Shown here piece by piece: positions 8,389 through 16,820 of a stretch of 33,104 nt of DNA. The DNA is from Bacteroidales bacterium (GTDB lineage Bacteria > Bacteroidota > Bacteroidia > Bacteroidales > UBA932). The stretch covers positions 1 to 33,104 of the forward strand of contig JAFYSH010000013.1 of the NCBI GenBank assembly GCA_017546605.1. Direction: 5' to 3'. Every line of letters starts with the position of its first letter. The first letter of the stretch is position 1. Position numbers and translations under genes: made by a program. The notes under the pieces were generated by a model. It was not told the origin of the DNA. It saw only the letters and a list, made by a program, of their open reading frames with translations, and did not search any database.

Positions 8389-8426
8389 AGAGAAGGATAA
8401 ATGCCTGATAGGCACTATCCTTCTCT
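8389..8426 (-). terminator. Intrinsic terminator of ppdK
   Basis: AGAGAAGGATA (8389-8399) pairs with TATCCTTCTCT (8416-8426). An inner TGCC/GGCA stem extends the helix. On the minus strand it is followed by CTTTTTTTG, a proper U-tract, 30 bp after the ppdK stop. Confidence 0.88.
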
Positions 8427-8456
8427 GGATTATTTAAGGATAATTCTGCTGGCGGA

Positions 8457-11171
8457 TTATTCGTTTCTGATAGCAGCTTGTGCAGCAGCCAAACGAGCGA
8501 TCGGAACGCGGAACGGAGAGCAAGATACGTAGTTCATACCCACTTTGTGGCAGAATTCTACAGAGGCGGGATCTCCACCGTGTTCACCGCAGATACCAAC
8601 TTTCAGTTTCGGGTTGGTGCTACGACCACCGTTTACACCGATTTCGATCAAACGACCTACTGTCTTAGTATCCAAGGTTTGGAAAGGATCGGCAGGGATG
8701 ATCTTCTTGGCCAAGTAGTCGCCCATGAAACCTCCGATGTCATCGCGAGAGAAACCGTAGGTCATTTGGGTCAAGTCATTGGTACCGAATGAGAAGAATT
8801 GTGCAGTAGCCGCCATACGGTCAGCCATCAAAGCTGCACGAGGGATTTCAATCATGGTACCGTACAAGTAGTTGATAGAAGTATTGAATTGTTTTTCAAC
8901 TTCGTCGTGTACGCGGTCGCAGATGGCTTTCAAGAAGTCCAATTCTTTAACGATGATGGTAACCGGGATCATGATTTCGGGTTTCGGGTTGAAACCTTCG
9001 CGGATCAATTCTGCAGTAGCCGTGAAGATCGCACGGAATTGCATTTCGCTGATTTCCGGGTAGGTGATGCCCAAACGAACACCACGGTGTCCCATCATCG
9101 GGTTCACTTCGTGCAGACTTTCACCACGTTTGCGGATGTCTTCAACGGTGATGCCCAATTCGTTAGCCAATTCGATTTGTTTTTCTTCTGATTGGGGAAC
9201 AAACTCATGCAACGGCGGGTCGAGCAAACGGAAAGTAACCGGCATGTTGTCCATAACTTTCATGGTTGCTTTGGTTGCTTCTTTCACGTAAGGTTCCAAT
9301 TCAGCCAACGCAGCTTTGCGTTCTTCGGTACCTTGTGACAAGATCATTTTGCGGAGTTTGGAGAGGGGAGCTTCGGAGTTAGCACCGTAGAACATGTGTT
9401 CAATACGGAACAAACCGATACCTTCAGCACCGAATGCAACTGCGGTTGCTGCATCTTCCGGAGTATCTGCGTTGGTACGTACACCGAGTTTGCGGTATTT
9501 GTCCACGATGTTCATGTATTCGATGAAACGAGGATTTTCGGAAGCGTCCATGGTAGCGATGGATTGGTCATAAACGAAACCTTTGCTACCGTTCAATGAG
9601 AAGATATCACCTTCTTTATATACTTTGCCATTGATGGTCATAGTGCGTTCTTTGAGGTTGATGTGCAATGCATCGCAACCTACGATACAGCATTTACCCC
9701 ATCCGCGAGCTACCAATGCAGCATGTGAGGTCATACCACCGCGAGCAGTCAATAGACCGTCAGCAGCACGCATACCTTCTACGTCTTCCGGGTTGGTTTC
9801 TTCACGAACCAAAATTACGCGTTCTTTGCGATCAGCAGCAGCAACAGCATCTTCGGCAGTGAAGACGATGCGACCTACGGATCCACCAGGACCTGCGGGC
9901 AAACCTTTTGCAATAACAGTTGCTTTCTTTTCAGCGATCGGGTTCAAGATCGGGTGGAGGAGTTCGTCCAATTGGGTAGGAGCTACACGCATTACAGCGG
10001 TTCTTTCATCGATCAAGGCTTCGTGGAGCATGTCCATTGCCATGTTCAATGCTGCCAAACCGGTACGTTTACCTACACGGCATTGAAGCATCCACAATTT
10101 GCCGTCTTGGATGGTGAACTCGATGTCTTGCATATCGTGGAAGTGTTTTTCCAAGTTGCTTTGGATTTCGTCCAATTCACGATAAACAGCGGGCATTGCA
10201 GTTTCCAAAGATTCGAGGTGTTGGTTGTGTTCGTTTTTGGTAGCTTCGTTGAGCGGGTTCGGAGTACGGATACCAGCAACAACGTCTTCACCTTGAGCGT
10301 TGATCAACCATTCACCGTAGAATTTGTTTTCACCGGTAGCAGGGTTCCGTGAGAAGGCAACACCGGTAGCGGAGTTGTTACCCATGTTACCGAATACCAT
10401 CGCTTGTACGTTTACTGCAGTACCCCATTCATCAGGAATACCTTCGATACGACGGTAAGCAATTGCGCGTTTTCCGTTCCAAGATTTGAATACGGCGCCA
10501 ATACCACCCCACAATTGTTCGATTGCATCATCCGGGAAGGGTTGTCCCAAAACTTCCAAGACTTTCGCTTTGAAGTCCTCGCAGAGTACTTTAAGGTCTT
10601 CTTCTGTCAAGTCTGTATCGCTCTTATATCCTTTTTGCACTTTTACTTCGTGCAACATTTTGTCCAATTGAACGCGGATGCCTTTTCCGTCTTCAGGTTC
10701 GATACCTTCTGCTTTTTCCATCACAACATCCGAGTACATCATGATCAAACGACGATATGCGTCATAAACAAAACGAGGGTTTTGAGTACGTTCGATCATA
10801 CCGGGGATTGTTGCTGAACAAAGACCAATGTTCAAGACGGTTTCCATCATACCGGGCATAGAACTTCTGGCACCGGAACGGCAAGATACCAACAACGGGT
10901 TTTTCGGGTCACCGAATTTCATACCCATCACAGCTTCAGCACGAGCCAAAGCGTTGTCGACTTCTGCTCTCAAAGCAGCAGGATATTGACATCCCAATTG
11001 ATAATATTCAGTACAGCAGTCGGTTGTGATGGTGAAACCTGCCGGTACGGGAATTCCCAAAGTACACATTTCAGCCAAGTTAGCACCTTTACCACCGAGG
11101 AGATTTCTCATGGTTCCATTTCCTTCAGCTTCTTTTCCACCGAAGAAATACACTCTTTTGACGTCAGACAT
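8457..11171 (-). CDS. ppdK: Pyruvate, phosphate dikinase
   Basis: A 904-residue enzyme that interconverts pyruvate, ATP and phosphate with phosphoenolpyruvate, AMP and pyrophosphate in central carbon metabolism. The N-terminal nucleotide-binding domain starts MSDVKRVYFFGG and contains LLGGKGANLAEM. The swivelling phosphohistidine domain has TARGGMTSHAALVARG, with the catalytic His near residue 480. The C-terminal PEP/pyruvate barrel has FGTNDLTQMTYGFSRDD and GICGEHGGDP with the active-site Cys. The length is typical. An upstream in-frame GTG at 11204 coincides with a TATTTTTG promoter box, so I place the start at the ATG (11169-11171). A terminator follows the stop. Confidence 0.97.
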   Translation of the reverse strand: MSDVKRVYFFGGKEAEGNGTMRNLLGGKGANLAEMCTLGIPVPAGFTITTDCCTEYYQLGCQYPAALRAEVDNALARAEAVMGMKFGDPKNPLLVSCRSGARSSMPGMMETVLNIGLCSATIPGMIERTQNPRFVYDAYRRLIMMYSDVVMEKAEGIEPEDGKGIRVQLDKMLHEVKVQKGYKSDTDLTEEDLKVLCEDFKAKVLEVLGQPFPDDAIEQLWGGIGAVFKSWNGKRAIAYRRIEGIPDEWGTAVNVQAMVFGNMGNNSATGVAFSRNPATGENKFYGEWLINAQGEDVVAGIRTPNPLNEATKNEHNQHLESLETAMPAVYRELDEIQSNLEKHFHDMQDIEFTIQDGKLWMLQCRVGKRTGLAALNMAMDMLHEALIDERTAVMRVAPTQLDELLHPILNPIAEKKATVIAKGLPAGPGGSVGRIVFTAEDAVAAADRKERVILVREETNPEDVEGMRAADGLLTARGGMTSHAALVARGWGKCCIVGCDALHINLKERTMTINGKVYKEGDIFSLNGSKGFVYDQSIATMDASENPRFIEYMNIVDKYRKLGVRTNADTPEDAATAVAFGAEGIGLFRIEHMFYGANSEAPLSKLRKMILSQGTEERKAALAELEPYVKEATKATMKVMDNMPVTFRLLDPPLHEFVPQSEEKQIELANELGITVEDIRKRGESLHEVNPMMGHRGVRLGITYPEISEMQFRAIFTATAELIREGFNPKPEIMIPVTIIVKELDFLKAICDRVHDEVEKQFNTSINYLYGTMIEIPRAALMADRMAATAQFFSFGTNDLTQMTYGFSRDDIGGFMGDYLAKKIIPADPFQTLDTKTVGRLIEIGVNGGRSTNPKLKVGICGEHGGDPASVEFCHKVGMNYVSCSPFRVPIARLAAAQAAIRNE

Positions 11172-11203
11172 AGGTAATAAATGATTGTTAATTAAAATTT
11201 TCA

Positions 11204-11211
11204 CAAAAATA
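11204..11211 (-). promoter_or_regulatory. Bacteroidetes -7 box for ppdK
   Basis: The minus strand reads TATTTTTG (exact TAnnTTTG), 33 bp upstream of the ppdK ATG in the AT-rich gap after purL. No convincing -33 element is visible. The box makes the in-frame GTG at 11204 an unlikely start. Confidence 0.5.
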
Positions 11212-11227
11212 ATAAAATTCTATAAAA

Positions 11228-14200
11228 CTATTCCGCGTTTTTTTCCAGCCAAATACGGCCGTTTTCAAACATTCGGATCCAAGGCGTTACTTCGTCATTC
11301 TTACGTTCAATCGGGTAGTAAGGCCAGTTCCAAGGACGCAAGCAGCGTTCCGGGTGAGGCATCATGGCCAAGTGACGGCCATCGGATGAACATACGCCGG
11401 CAATTCCTTCCGGAGATCCGTTCGGGTTTGCGGGATAAGCATTGTAATTATAGCGCAGGGCTACCGGGTATTCGGAAATCGGGAGCGGGAAGTCAAAGCG
11501 ACCTTCTCCGTGGGCTACCCAGATACCCAATTGGCAACCTTGTAAGTTTTCCAGCAGGACAGCCGGAGATTGTTCGATTTTTACACCAACAAAGGCACTT
11601 TCGTATTTGTGTGAGCGGTTGTGGCGCATCTTCGGAGAACGGCTGCGATCTTCCGGGGTGATCAGTCCCAATTCTGCCATCAACTGACAGCCGTTGCAAA
11701 CACCTAATGATAAGGTATCCGGACGAGCATAGAAGCGGTCGATTGCTGTACGGGCTTTTTCGTTGTACAACAGAGCGCCTGCCCAACCTTTTGCAGAACC
11801 TAAGGTATCGGCGTTGGAGAAGCCACCTACGAAGACGATGAAATTCACATCTTCCAAAGTTTCGCGACCGGAAACCAAGTCGGTCACGTGAACGTCTTTC
11901 ACACGGAAGCCGGCCAAGTGCAGGGCCCAAGCCATTTCACGGTCACCGTTGGATCCTTTTTCACGGATGATGGCTGCTGTGTAGCGGGCATCGTCGTTGT
12001 TAGCGCGCGGCTCGGCCAAAGCAGTTTTTCCGTTGAAGGCTTCCGGGAATCGGTATTGGAGTTGTTGGTTCTTATAATTCAAGAAACGTTCGCTGGCCAG
12101 TTCTTTGCCCACTTGACGGATGTCAAACAGGTATGAAGTGCGGAACCAGAGATCACGTAGGGGGTCAATTTCGACCACAAGCGGGGTCGTACGGTTGGCA
12201 ATTGTCAATTCCATACGACGTTCCGGAATCCATTCGGCAATGACTTCGCACGCAATGCCAAATTCTTTTTGCAAACGTTCGGTCGGGTTGTCTTCGCGAC
12301 GAACTTGGATCAAAATACCCGGTTTTTCACAGAACAAAGCTGCGGTAGTGGGCAGGGGAGTGATGCTGCGGAAGCCACCAGTTTGTGTCGGGAAGCACAT
12401 TTCAAGGGCGGCTGTAATCAAACCACCGGCAGAAATGTCGTGACCTGCCAAGATTTTTTCTTCGCGAATCAAGGTTTGTACGGCTTCAAAAGCACGGCTG
12501 AAATAAGCCGGGTCGGTTACATCCGGAGCTTGTTTGCCAATCTTATTTTGTACCTGCGCATAAACGGATCCACCCAAGGGGAAACGTTGGTCATTTACAA
12601 AAGGAATGTAGCACAACAAAGAGTCTGTCGGAACAGAAGCCGTGTGTACGGTTTTGCGGATGTCTTCACTTTCTGCTACGGTAGAGATGATGACCGTACC
12701 CGGGGAGAGAACTTGTTTGCCATTCGGATATTTTTGGGTCATAGACATGGAGTCCTTACCGGTGGGAATATTGATGCCCATGGCAACAGCCATATCGCTG
12801 GCTCCTTGTACGGCCGCATACAAACGGGCGTTTTCACCTTCGTTCTTGCAAGGCCACATCCAGTTCGCACTCAAAGATACCCCGTGGATGCCTTCCACAA
12901 TGGGAGTCCAAACTACGTTGGTGAGCGCTTCTGCAATGGCCATACGGGATCCGGCAGCGGCATCAATCAAAGCGACACTCGGTGCGTGTCCAATGGAGGT
13001 GGCGATACCGTGGTTGTCATCATAGCTGATGGCAGTAACGCCCAAGTCGTTCAACGGCAATTGGATTTCACCGCAAGTTTGTTGGTTGGCGATCAACCCG
13101 GTTACGGAGCGGTCCACTTTGTTGGTCAACCAGTCTTTACAAGCCACCGATTCTACTTGGAGAACTTGTTCGAGGGTTGCTTGCAGGGCTTCGTTGGATA
13201 AGGTGTCCGGATCAGTTACTTCTTCGTAGGACGTTTCCAAACGGGTGTCTGTCATGGTTGTTTTCGGGGTGGATCCCAACAAGTCGCTGATGGCTAAGTC
13301 AATCGGGGTTTCTCCGTTTTTGAAATTTTTCAGCGTGAAGTTGTTTTGTCCCGTGGTTTCTCCAATTACATAAAAAGGTGCACGTTCACGTTCTGCAATT
13401 TTGCGGAGTTGGTCCACATCTTTGGCTTTCATCACCAGACCCATACGCTCTTGACTTTCGTTGCCGATGAGTTCTTTGGCAGAGAGTGTTTTGTCGCCAA
13501 CCGGCAATTGGTCGATGTGGATGGTGCCACCGAGTTCTTCTACCAATTCGGAAAGACAGTTCAAGTGGCCACCGGCACCGTGGTCGTGTACGGATATGAT
13601 GGTGTTTTCTTCTTGTTCAGCAATTGCCCGGATGGCGTTGTAAGCCCGTTTTTGCATTTCCGGGTTGGAGCGTTGGATGGCGTTCAATTCGATGGCATTG
13701 GCGTATTCACCCGTAGCAACGGATGAAACAGCACCACCACCCATACCGATGCGGTAGTTGTCACCACCCAATAGCACCACTTGGTCTCCGGGCTCGGGTG
13801 TTGCTTTCAAGGCATCTTTTTTCTTGGCATAGCCGATACCGCCGGCCAACATGATCACTTTGTCAAATCCGTGGTGAACACCTTCTTCGTGTTCCATGGT
13901 TTGCAAAGAACCGCAGATAACGGGTTGTCCGAATTTGTTTCCAAAATCAGAAGCACCGTTGGAGGCTTTGATCAAGATTTCTTCCGGATTTTGGTACAAC
14001 CAGGGACGGGGTTCAATTTGTTCCCAATTGCGGGCAATTTTCAGACCATTGGGGTCCAATTCTTCGGTGAAACGCGGGTAGGAGGTCATGTAAACAGCTG
14101 TTCCAGCAATCGGGAATGAGCCTTTACCTCCGGCAATCCGGTCACGAATTTCTCCACCGCTACCGGTAGCTGCTCCGTTGAACGGTTCTACGGTGGTCGG

Positions 14201-14956
14201 GAAGTTATGTGTTTCAGCCTTCAAGGAGATCACGGTTTCACAGGCTTCGCGAACAAAGAAATCCGGTTTGTCACCCGAAGCAGGGTGGAACAAGGAAAGG
14301 GTCGGGCCTTGGATGAAGGCACAGTTGTCTTTGTAAGCGGAAACGATGCGTCCAGGATGCTCTTTGGAGGTGCGTTTAATCATTTGGAACAACGAGGAGG
14401 GTTGCTCTACACCGTCAATGACGAAGGTGCCGTTGAAAATCTTGTGACGGCAGTGTTCGGAGTTAACTTGTGAGAAACCGAATACCTCACTGTCGGTCAA
14501 TTGACGACCCAACTTCTTGCTGAGGTCTTTGAGGTAGTTGATTTCCGCTTCTGAAAGTGCCAAACCTTCGCGACGGTTGTAGGCTTCGAAATCATCAATG
14601 TATTCAACGGGTTCCGGTTCTTTGTCAACCAGGAAAATCGTTTGATCCAATCCTTCGTACCGACGTTGGAGCATCTTGTCAAACGAGTAGTCTTGTTTTC
14701 CGGTGATTTCGTAAAATTCTTCGATTCGTTCGATACCGGGAACGTTCATGTTCTGGGTGATTTCTACAGCGGTTGTACTCCAAGGAGTAATCATTTCCCG
14801 ACGGGGACCGATAAAGGTACCGGGAATTACATCCTGATCGCTGAATGAACCACCTGAAAATAGCCAGGTTAAAGTCTCTTTTTCGCTCTGAGTTAGGGCT
14901 GTTGCCCGTTGTACGGCAATCCATTGTCCGTTCTCGGTGTGGAAGAAATGTATCAT
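11228..14956 (-). CDS. purL: Phosphoribosylformylglycinamidine synthase, single-chain form
   Basis: A 1242-residue enzyme for the fourth step of purine synthesis, converting FGAR, glutamine and ATP to FGAM. The N-terminal region precedes a linker with LSKKLGRQLTDSEVFGFSQV and SEHCRHKIFNG. The ATPase core has KAETHNFPTTVEPFNGAATG and GGIRD-like segments, with HDHGAGG in the repeat half. The C-terminal glutaminase domain shows the nucleophile region LGVCNGCQLM and the later HGEGRF and PHPERCLRP. Length and domain order fit the large PurL of Bacteroidetes and gammaproteobacteria rather than the split PurLQS type. It is divergent from folC, and 56 bp separate it from ppdK. Confidence 0.97.
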   Translation of the reverse strand: MIHFFHTENGQWIAVQRATALTQSEKETLTWLFSGGSFSDQDVIPGTFIGPRREMITPWSTTAVEITQNMNVPGIERIEEFYEITGKQDYSFDKMLQRRYEGLDQTIFLVDKEPEPVEYIDDFEAYNRREGLALSEAEINYLKDLSKKLGRQLTDSEVFGFSQVNSEHCRHKIFNGTFVIDGVEQPSSLFQMIKRTSKEHPGRIVSAYKDNCAFIQGPTLSLFHPASGDKPDFFVREACETVISLKAETHNFPTTVEPFNGAATGSGGEIRDRIAGGKGSFPIAGTAVYMTSYPRFTEELDPNGLKIARNWEQIEPRPWLYQNPEEILIKASNGASDFGNKFGQPVICGSLQTMEHEEGVHHGFDKVIMLAGGIGYAKKKDALKATPEPGDQVVLLGGDNYRIGMGGGAVSSVATGEYANAIELNAIQRSNPEMQKRAYNAIRAIAEQEENTIISVHDHGAGGHLNCLSELVEELGGTIHIDQLPVGDKTLSAKELIGNESQERMGLVMKAKDVDQLRKIAERERAPFYVIGETTGQNNFTLKNFKNGETPIDLAISDLLGSTPKTTMTDTRLETSYEEVTDPDTLSNEALQATLEQVLQVESVACKDWLTNKVDRSVTGLIANQQTCGEIQLPLNDLGVTAISYDDNHGIATSIGHAPSVALIDAAAGSRMAIAEALTNVVWTPIVEGIHGVSLSANWMWPCKNEGENARLYAAVQGASDMAVAMGINIPTGKDSMSMTQKYPNGKQVLSPGTVIISTVAESEDIRKTVHTASVPTDSLLCYIPFVNDQRFPLGGSVYAQVQNKIGKQAPDVTDPAYFSRAFEAVQTLIREEKILAGHDISAGGLITAALEMCFPTQTGGFRSITPLPTTAALFCEKPGILIQVRREDNPTERLQKEFGIACEVIAEWIPERRMELTIANRTTPLVVEIDPLRDLWFRTSYLFDIRQVGKELASERFLNYKNQQLQYRFPEAFNGKTALAEPRANNDDARYTAAIIREKGSNGDREMAWALHLAGFRVKDVHVTDLVSGRETLEDVNFIVFVGGFSNADTLGSAKGWAGALLYNEKARTAIDRFYARPDTLSLGVCNGCQLMAELGLITPEDRSRSPKMRHNRSHKYESAFVGVKIEQSPAVLLENLQGCQLGIWVAHGEGRFDFPLPISEYPVALRYNYNAYPANPNGSPEGIAGVCSSDGRHLAMMPHPERCLRPWNWPYYPIERKNDEVTPWIRMFENGRIWLEKNAE

Positions 14957-15057
14957 AGAAAATCGAATAATATTCTTTAATCGCGTAAAAATACGATTTT
15001 TTCGGGAAAAATTCTTGAATTATTCCCACTTTTGCACGAAAACTTATCAACAAGCTT

Positions 15058-16407
15058 ATGGATATGCAGCAACAAGTAACTCCTGTTTCTTCGGAAATTC
15101 TGGCTGAATACAACCTTTGGGTCGATAAAATGATGCGGATGTCACCGTCCTTTCAGCAAGTGGGGCGCAGCGGTTATCATCCGGGGTTGACGACCATGAA
15201 AGCCTTTGATGAGTTTTTGGAAAATCCGCATCGTCAGTTCCGTTCGGTGCACATTGCTGGAACAAATGGGAAAGGTTCGGTTTCTCATATGCTCGCATCC
15301 ATTTGTGCAGAACATGGGTTGAAGACGGGGCTTTATACATCTCCCCATCTGGCCGATTTCCGGGAACGGATTCGGATCAATGGGGTGTGTATTTCGCACC
15401 AGGCAGTGGTTGATTTCTTTCGCCGGACTGCAGATTTTATTGAGCAAAATCAGCCTTCATTCTTCGAGATTACGACAGCGATGGCGTGGGACTATTTTGC
15501 GCGTAATGGGGTGGATGTTGCGATGATTGAAGTGGGACTGGGAGGACGAATGGATTCTACAAATTTGATTACGCCGGAATTGTCCATTGTGACTTCAATT
15601 GGTTACGATCATTGTGATATTTTGGGCAATACATTGCCGGAAATTGCGCGGGAGAAAGGTGGTATCATCAAGTCGGGTATCCCGTTGGTTTTGGGAGAAA
15701 TCCAAGAAGAATTGGTGTCGGTGTTTGAAACGATAGCAGCTCCGCTGAATGCTCCGGTATTGGATGCGCAACGTGCTGAATTGAAATGGCAGGTCGCATT
15801 GCCCGATTTGGACGCGATGGATTTGCAGGGAGATTATCAGGCAGCGAATCTGCGGACAGTTGCAGCTGCATTGCAAATTTTGGAACGTGTTTCCTTTGCA
15901 AAACCCATCGATTGGCACGTGGACAAGGTGCGTCAGGCACTTAGTCATACGGCTCAACGGACCCACTTCCGGGGACGGTGGGAACAACTCTATCATCAGC
16001 CGGATATTATTTGCGATATCGCTCACAATCAAGCAGGTCTGCAATATACGTTGCGCCAGCTACAGCGTCGTTTTGAAGCGGGCAAGGCAGAAGGAAAATA
16101 CGAACGTTTGGTTTTTATACTGGGCATGGTGGCCGATAAAGATATTGAACAGGTTCGCAAATTGTTTCCGGTGGCCGATTACTATTTTACCCAGCCGCCC
16201 GGTCCGAGAGCCATGGATGCCAATCATTTGGCCGGACATTTTTTGGAAAAGGCGCGTAAGAGTATTATTACCAGTACGGTAACCGAAGCATTGATTACTT
16301 ACTTCTCACAGGCACAACCTACTGATCTAGTCTATTTAGGGGGAAGCAGTTATGTCGTGGCTGAGGCATTGAAGTTTTCCGTTTTTGAGAAGATCGCAAA
16401 AAATTAA
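15058..16407 (+). CDS. folC: Bifunctional folylpolyglutamate synthase/dihydrofolate synthase
   Basis: A 449-residue ATP-dependent Mur-ligase-like enzyme that adds glutamate to dihydropteroate or folate. The P-loop lies in HIAGTNGKGSVSHML (about residues 64-78), followed by TGLYTSPHLADFRERIRING, the characteristic FolC omega-loop region. EVGLGGRMDSTN and IGYDHCDILG are further signatures. The C-terminal domain carries DIAHNQAGL and YLGGSSYVVAE. Two possible ATGs exist (15058 and 15064); I use the first. The 101-bp gap shared with divergent purL is AT-rich and holds near-consensus boxes (CACTTTTG at 15027-15034 on plus; TATTTTTA at 14993-14986 on minus), each one mismatch from TAnnTTTG. Confidence 0.96.
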   Translation: MDMQQQVTPVSSEILAEYNLWVDKMMRMSPSFQQVGRSGYHPGLTTMKAFDEFLENPHRQFRSVHIAGTNGKGSVSHMLASICAEHGLKTGLYTSPHLADFRERIRINGVCISHQAVVDFFRRTADFIEQNQPSFFEITTAMAWDYFARNGVDVAMIEVGLGGRMDSTNLITPELSIVTSIGYDHCDILGNTLPEIAREKGGIIKSGIPLVLGEIQEELVSVFETIAAPLNAPVLDAQRAELKWQVALPDLDAMDLQGDYQAANLRTVAAALQILERVSFAKPIDWHVDKVRQALSHTAQRTHFRGRWEQLYHQPDIICDIAHNQAGLQYTLRQLQRRFEAGKAEGKYERLVFILGMVADKDIEQVRKLFPVADYYFTQPPGPRAMDANHLAGHFLEKARKSIITSTVTEALITYFSQAQPTDLVYLGGSSYVVAEALKFSVFEKIAKN

Positions 16408-16414
16408 AAAAATA

Positions 16415-16445
16415 TTTGCTATTTCGGAAAAAGTACCTACTTTTG
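16415..16445 (+). promoter_or_regulatory. Promoter of the tRNA-Val cluster
   Basis: TTTG at 16415-16418, 19 nt, then TACTTTTG at 16438-16445: an exact match to both elements of the Bacteroidetes primary promoter. The first tRNA begins 17 nt after the -7 box. Confidence 0.88.
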
Positions 16446-16461
16446 CAGTCCTCAAAAGAAA

Positions 16462-16536
16462 GGGAGCATAGCTCAGTTGGTTTAGAGCATCTGCCTTACA
16501 AGCAGAGGGTCGGGGGTTCGACTCCCTCTGCTCCCA
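16462..16536 (+). tRNA. tRNA-Val (anticodon UAC), copy 1
   Basis: Acceptor GGGAGCA/TGCTCCC, D-arm GCTC/GAGC, anticodon stem TCTGC/GCAGA with loop CTTACAA (anticodon TAC), five-base variable loop and T-arm with TTCGACT. Discriminator A; followed by CAA, so CCA is not encoded. Confidence 0.97.
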
Positions 16537-16589
16537 CAAAAGTTCTTTTACAGAATCATTTCGTTTGTCAACAGGTAGTTCCAATAATC

Positions 16590-16664
16590 GGGAGCATAGC
16601 TCAGTTGGTTTAGAGCATCTGCCTTACAAGCAGAGGGTCGGGGGTTCGACTCCCTCTGCTCCCA
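16590..16664 (+). tRNA. tRNA-Val (anticodon UAC), copy 2
   Basis: Identical over 75 nt to copy 1. Unlike the other two copies, the next three bases (16665-16667) are CCA. It is 53 bp after copy 1 and transcribed in the same unit. Confidence 0.97.
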
Positions 16665-16689
16665 CCAATGGCCTATTGACAGACAAATC

Positions 16690-16764
16690 GGGAGCATAGC
16701 TCAGTTGGTTTAGAGCATCTGCCTTACAAGCAGAGGGTCGGGGGTTCGACTCCCTCTGCTCCCA
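16690..16764 (+). tRNA. tRNA-Val (anticodon UAC), copy 3
   Basis: Identical over 75 nt to copies 1 and 2, and 25 bp after copy 2. It is followed by CAA, so CCA is not encoded. The cluster terminator begins about 10 bp downstream. Confidence 0.97.
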
Positions 16765-16774
16765 CAAAAGAAAC

Positions 16775-16808
16775 AAAAAACGAAGTGCATTAGCGCTTCG
16801 TTTTTTTT
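16775..16808. terminator. Bidirectional intrinsic terminator (tRNA cluster / fimbrial operon)
   Basis: AACGAAG...CTTCGTT with inner GC/GC pairs forms a hairpin flanked by A6 on the left and T8 on the right. This suits both the plus-strand tRNA cluster and the convergent fimbrial operon ending at 16821. Confidence 0.88.
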
Positions 16809-16820
16809 GTTATCGGGTCA

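Noticed and set aside
12269..13201. 310-residue plus-strand frame antisense to purL
   Set aside because: Shadow of purL codon usage; purL motifs are unambiguous on the other strand.
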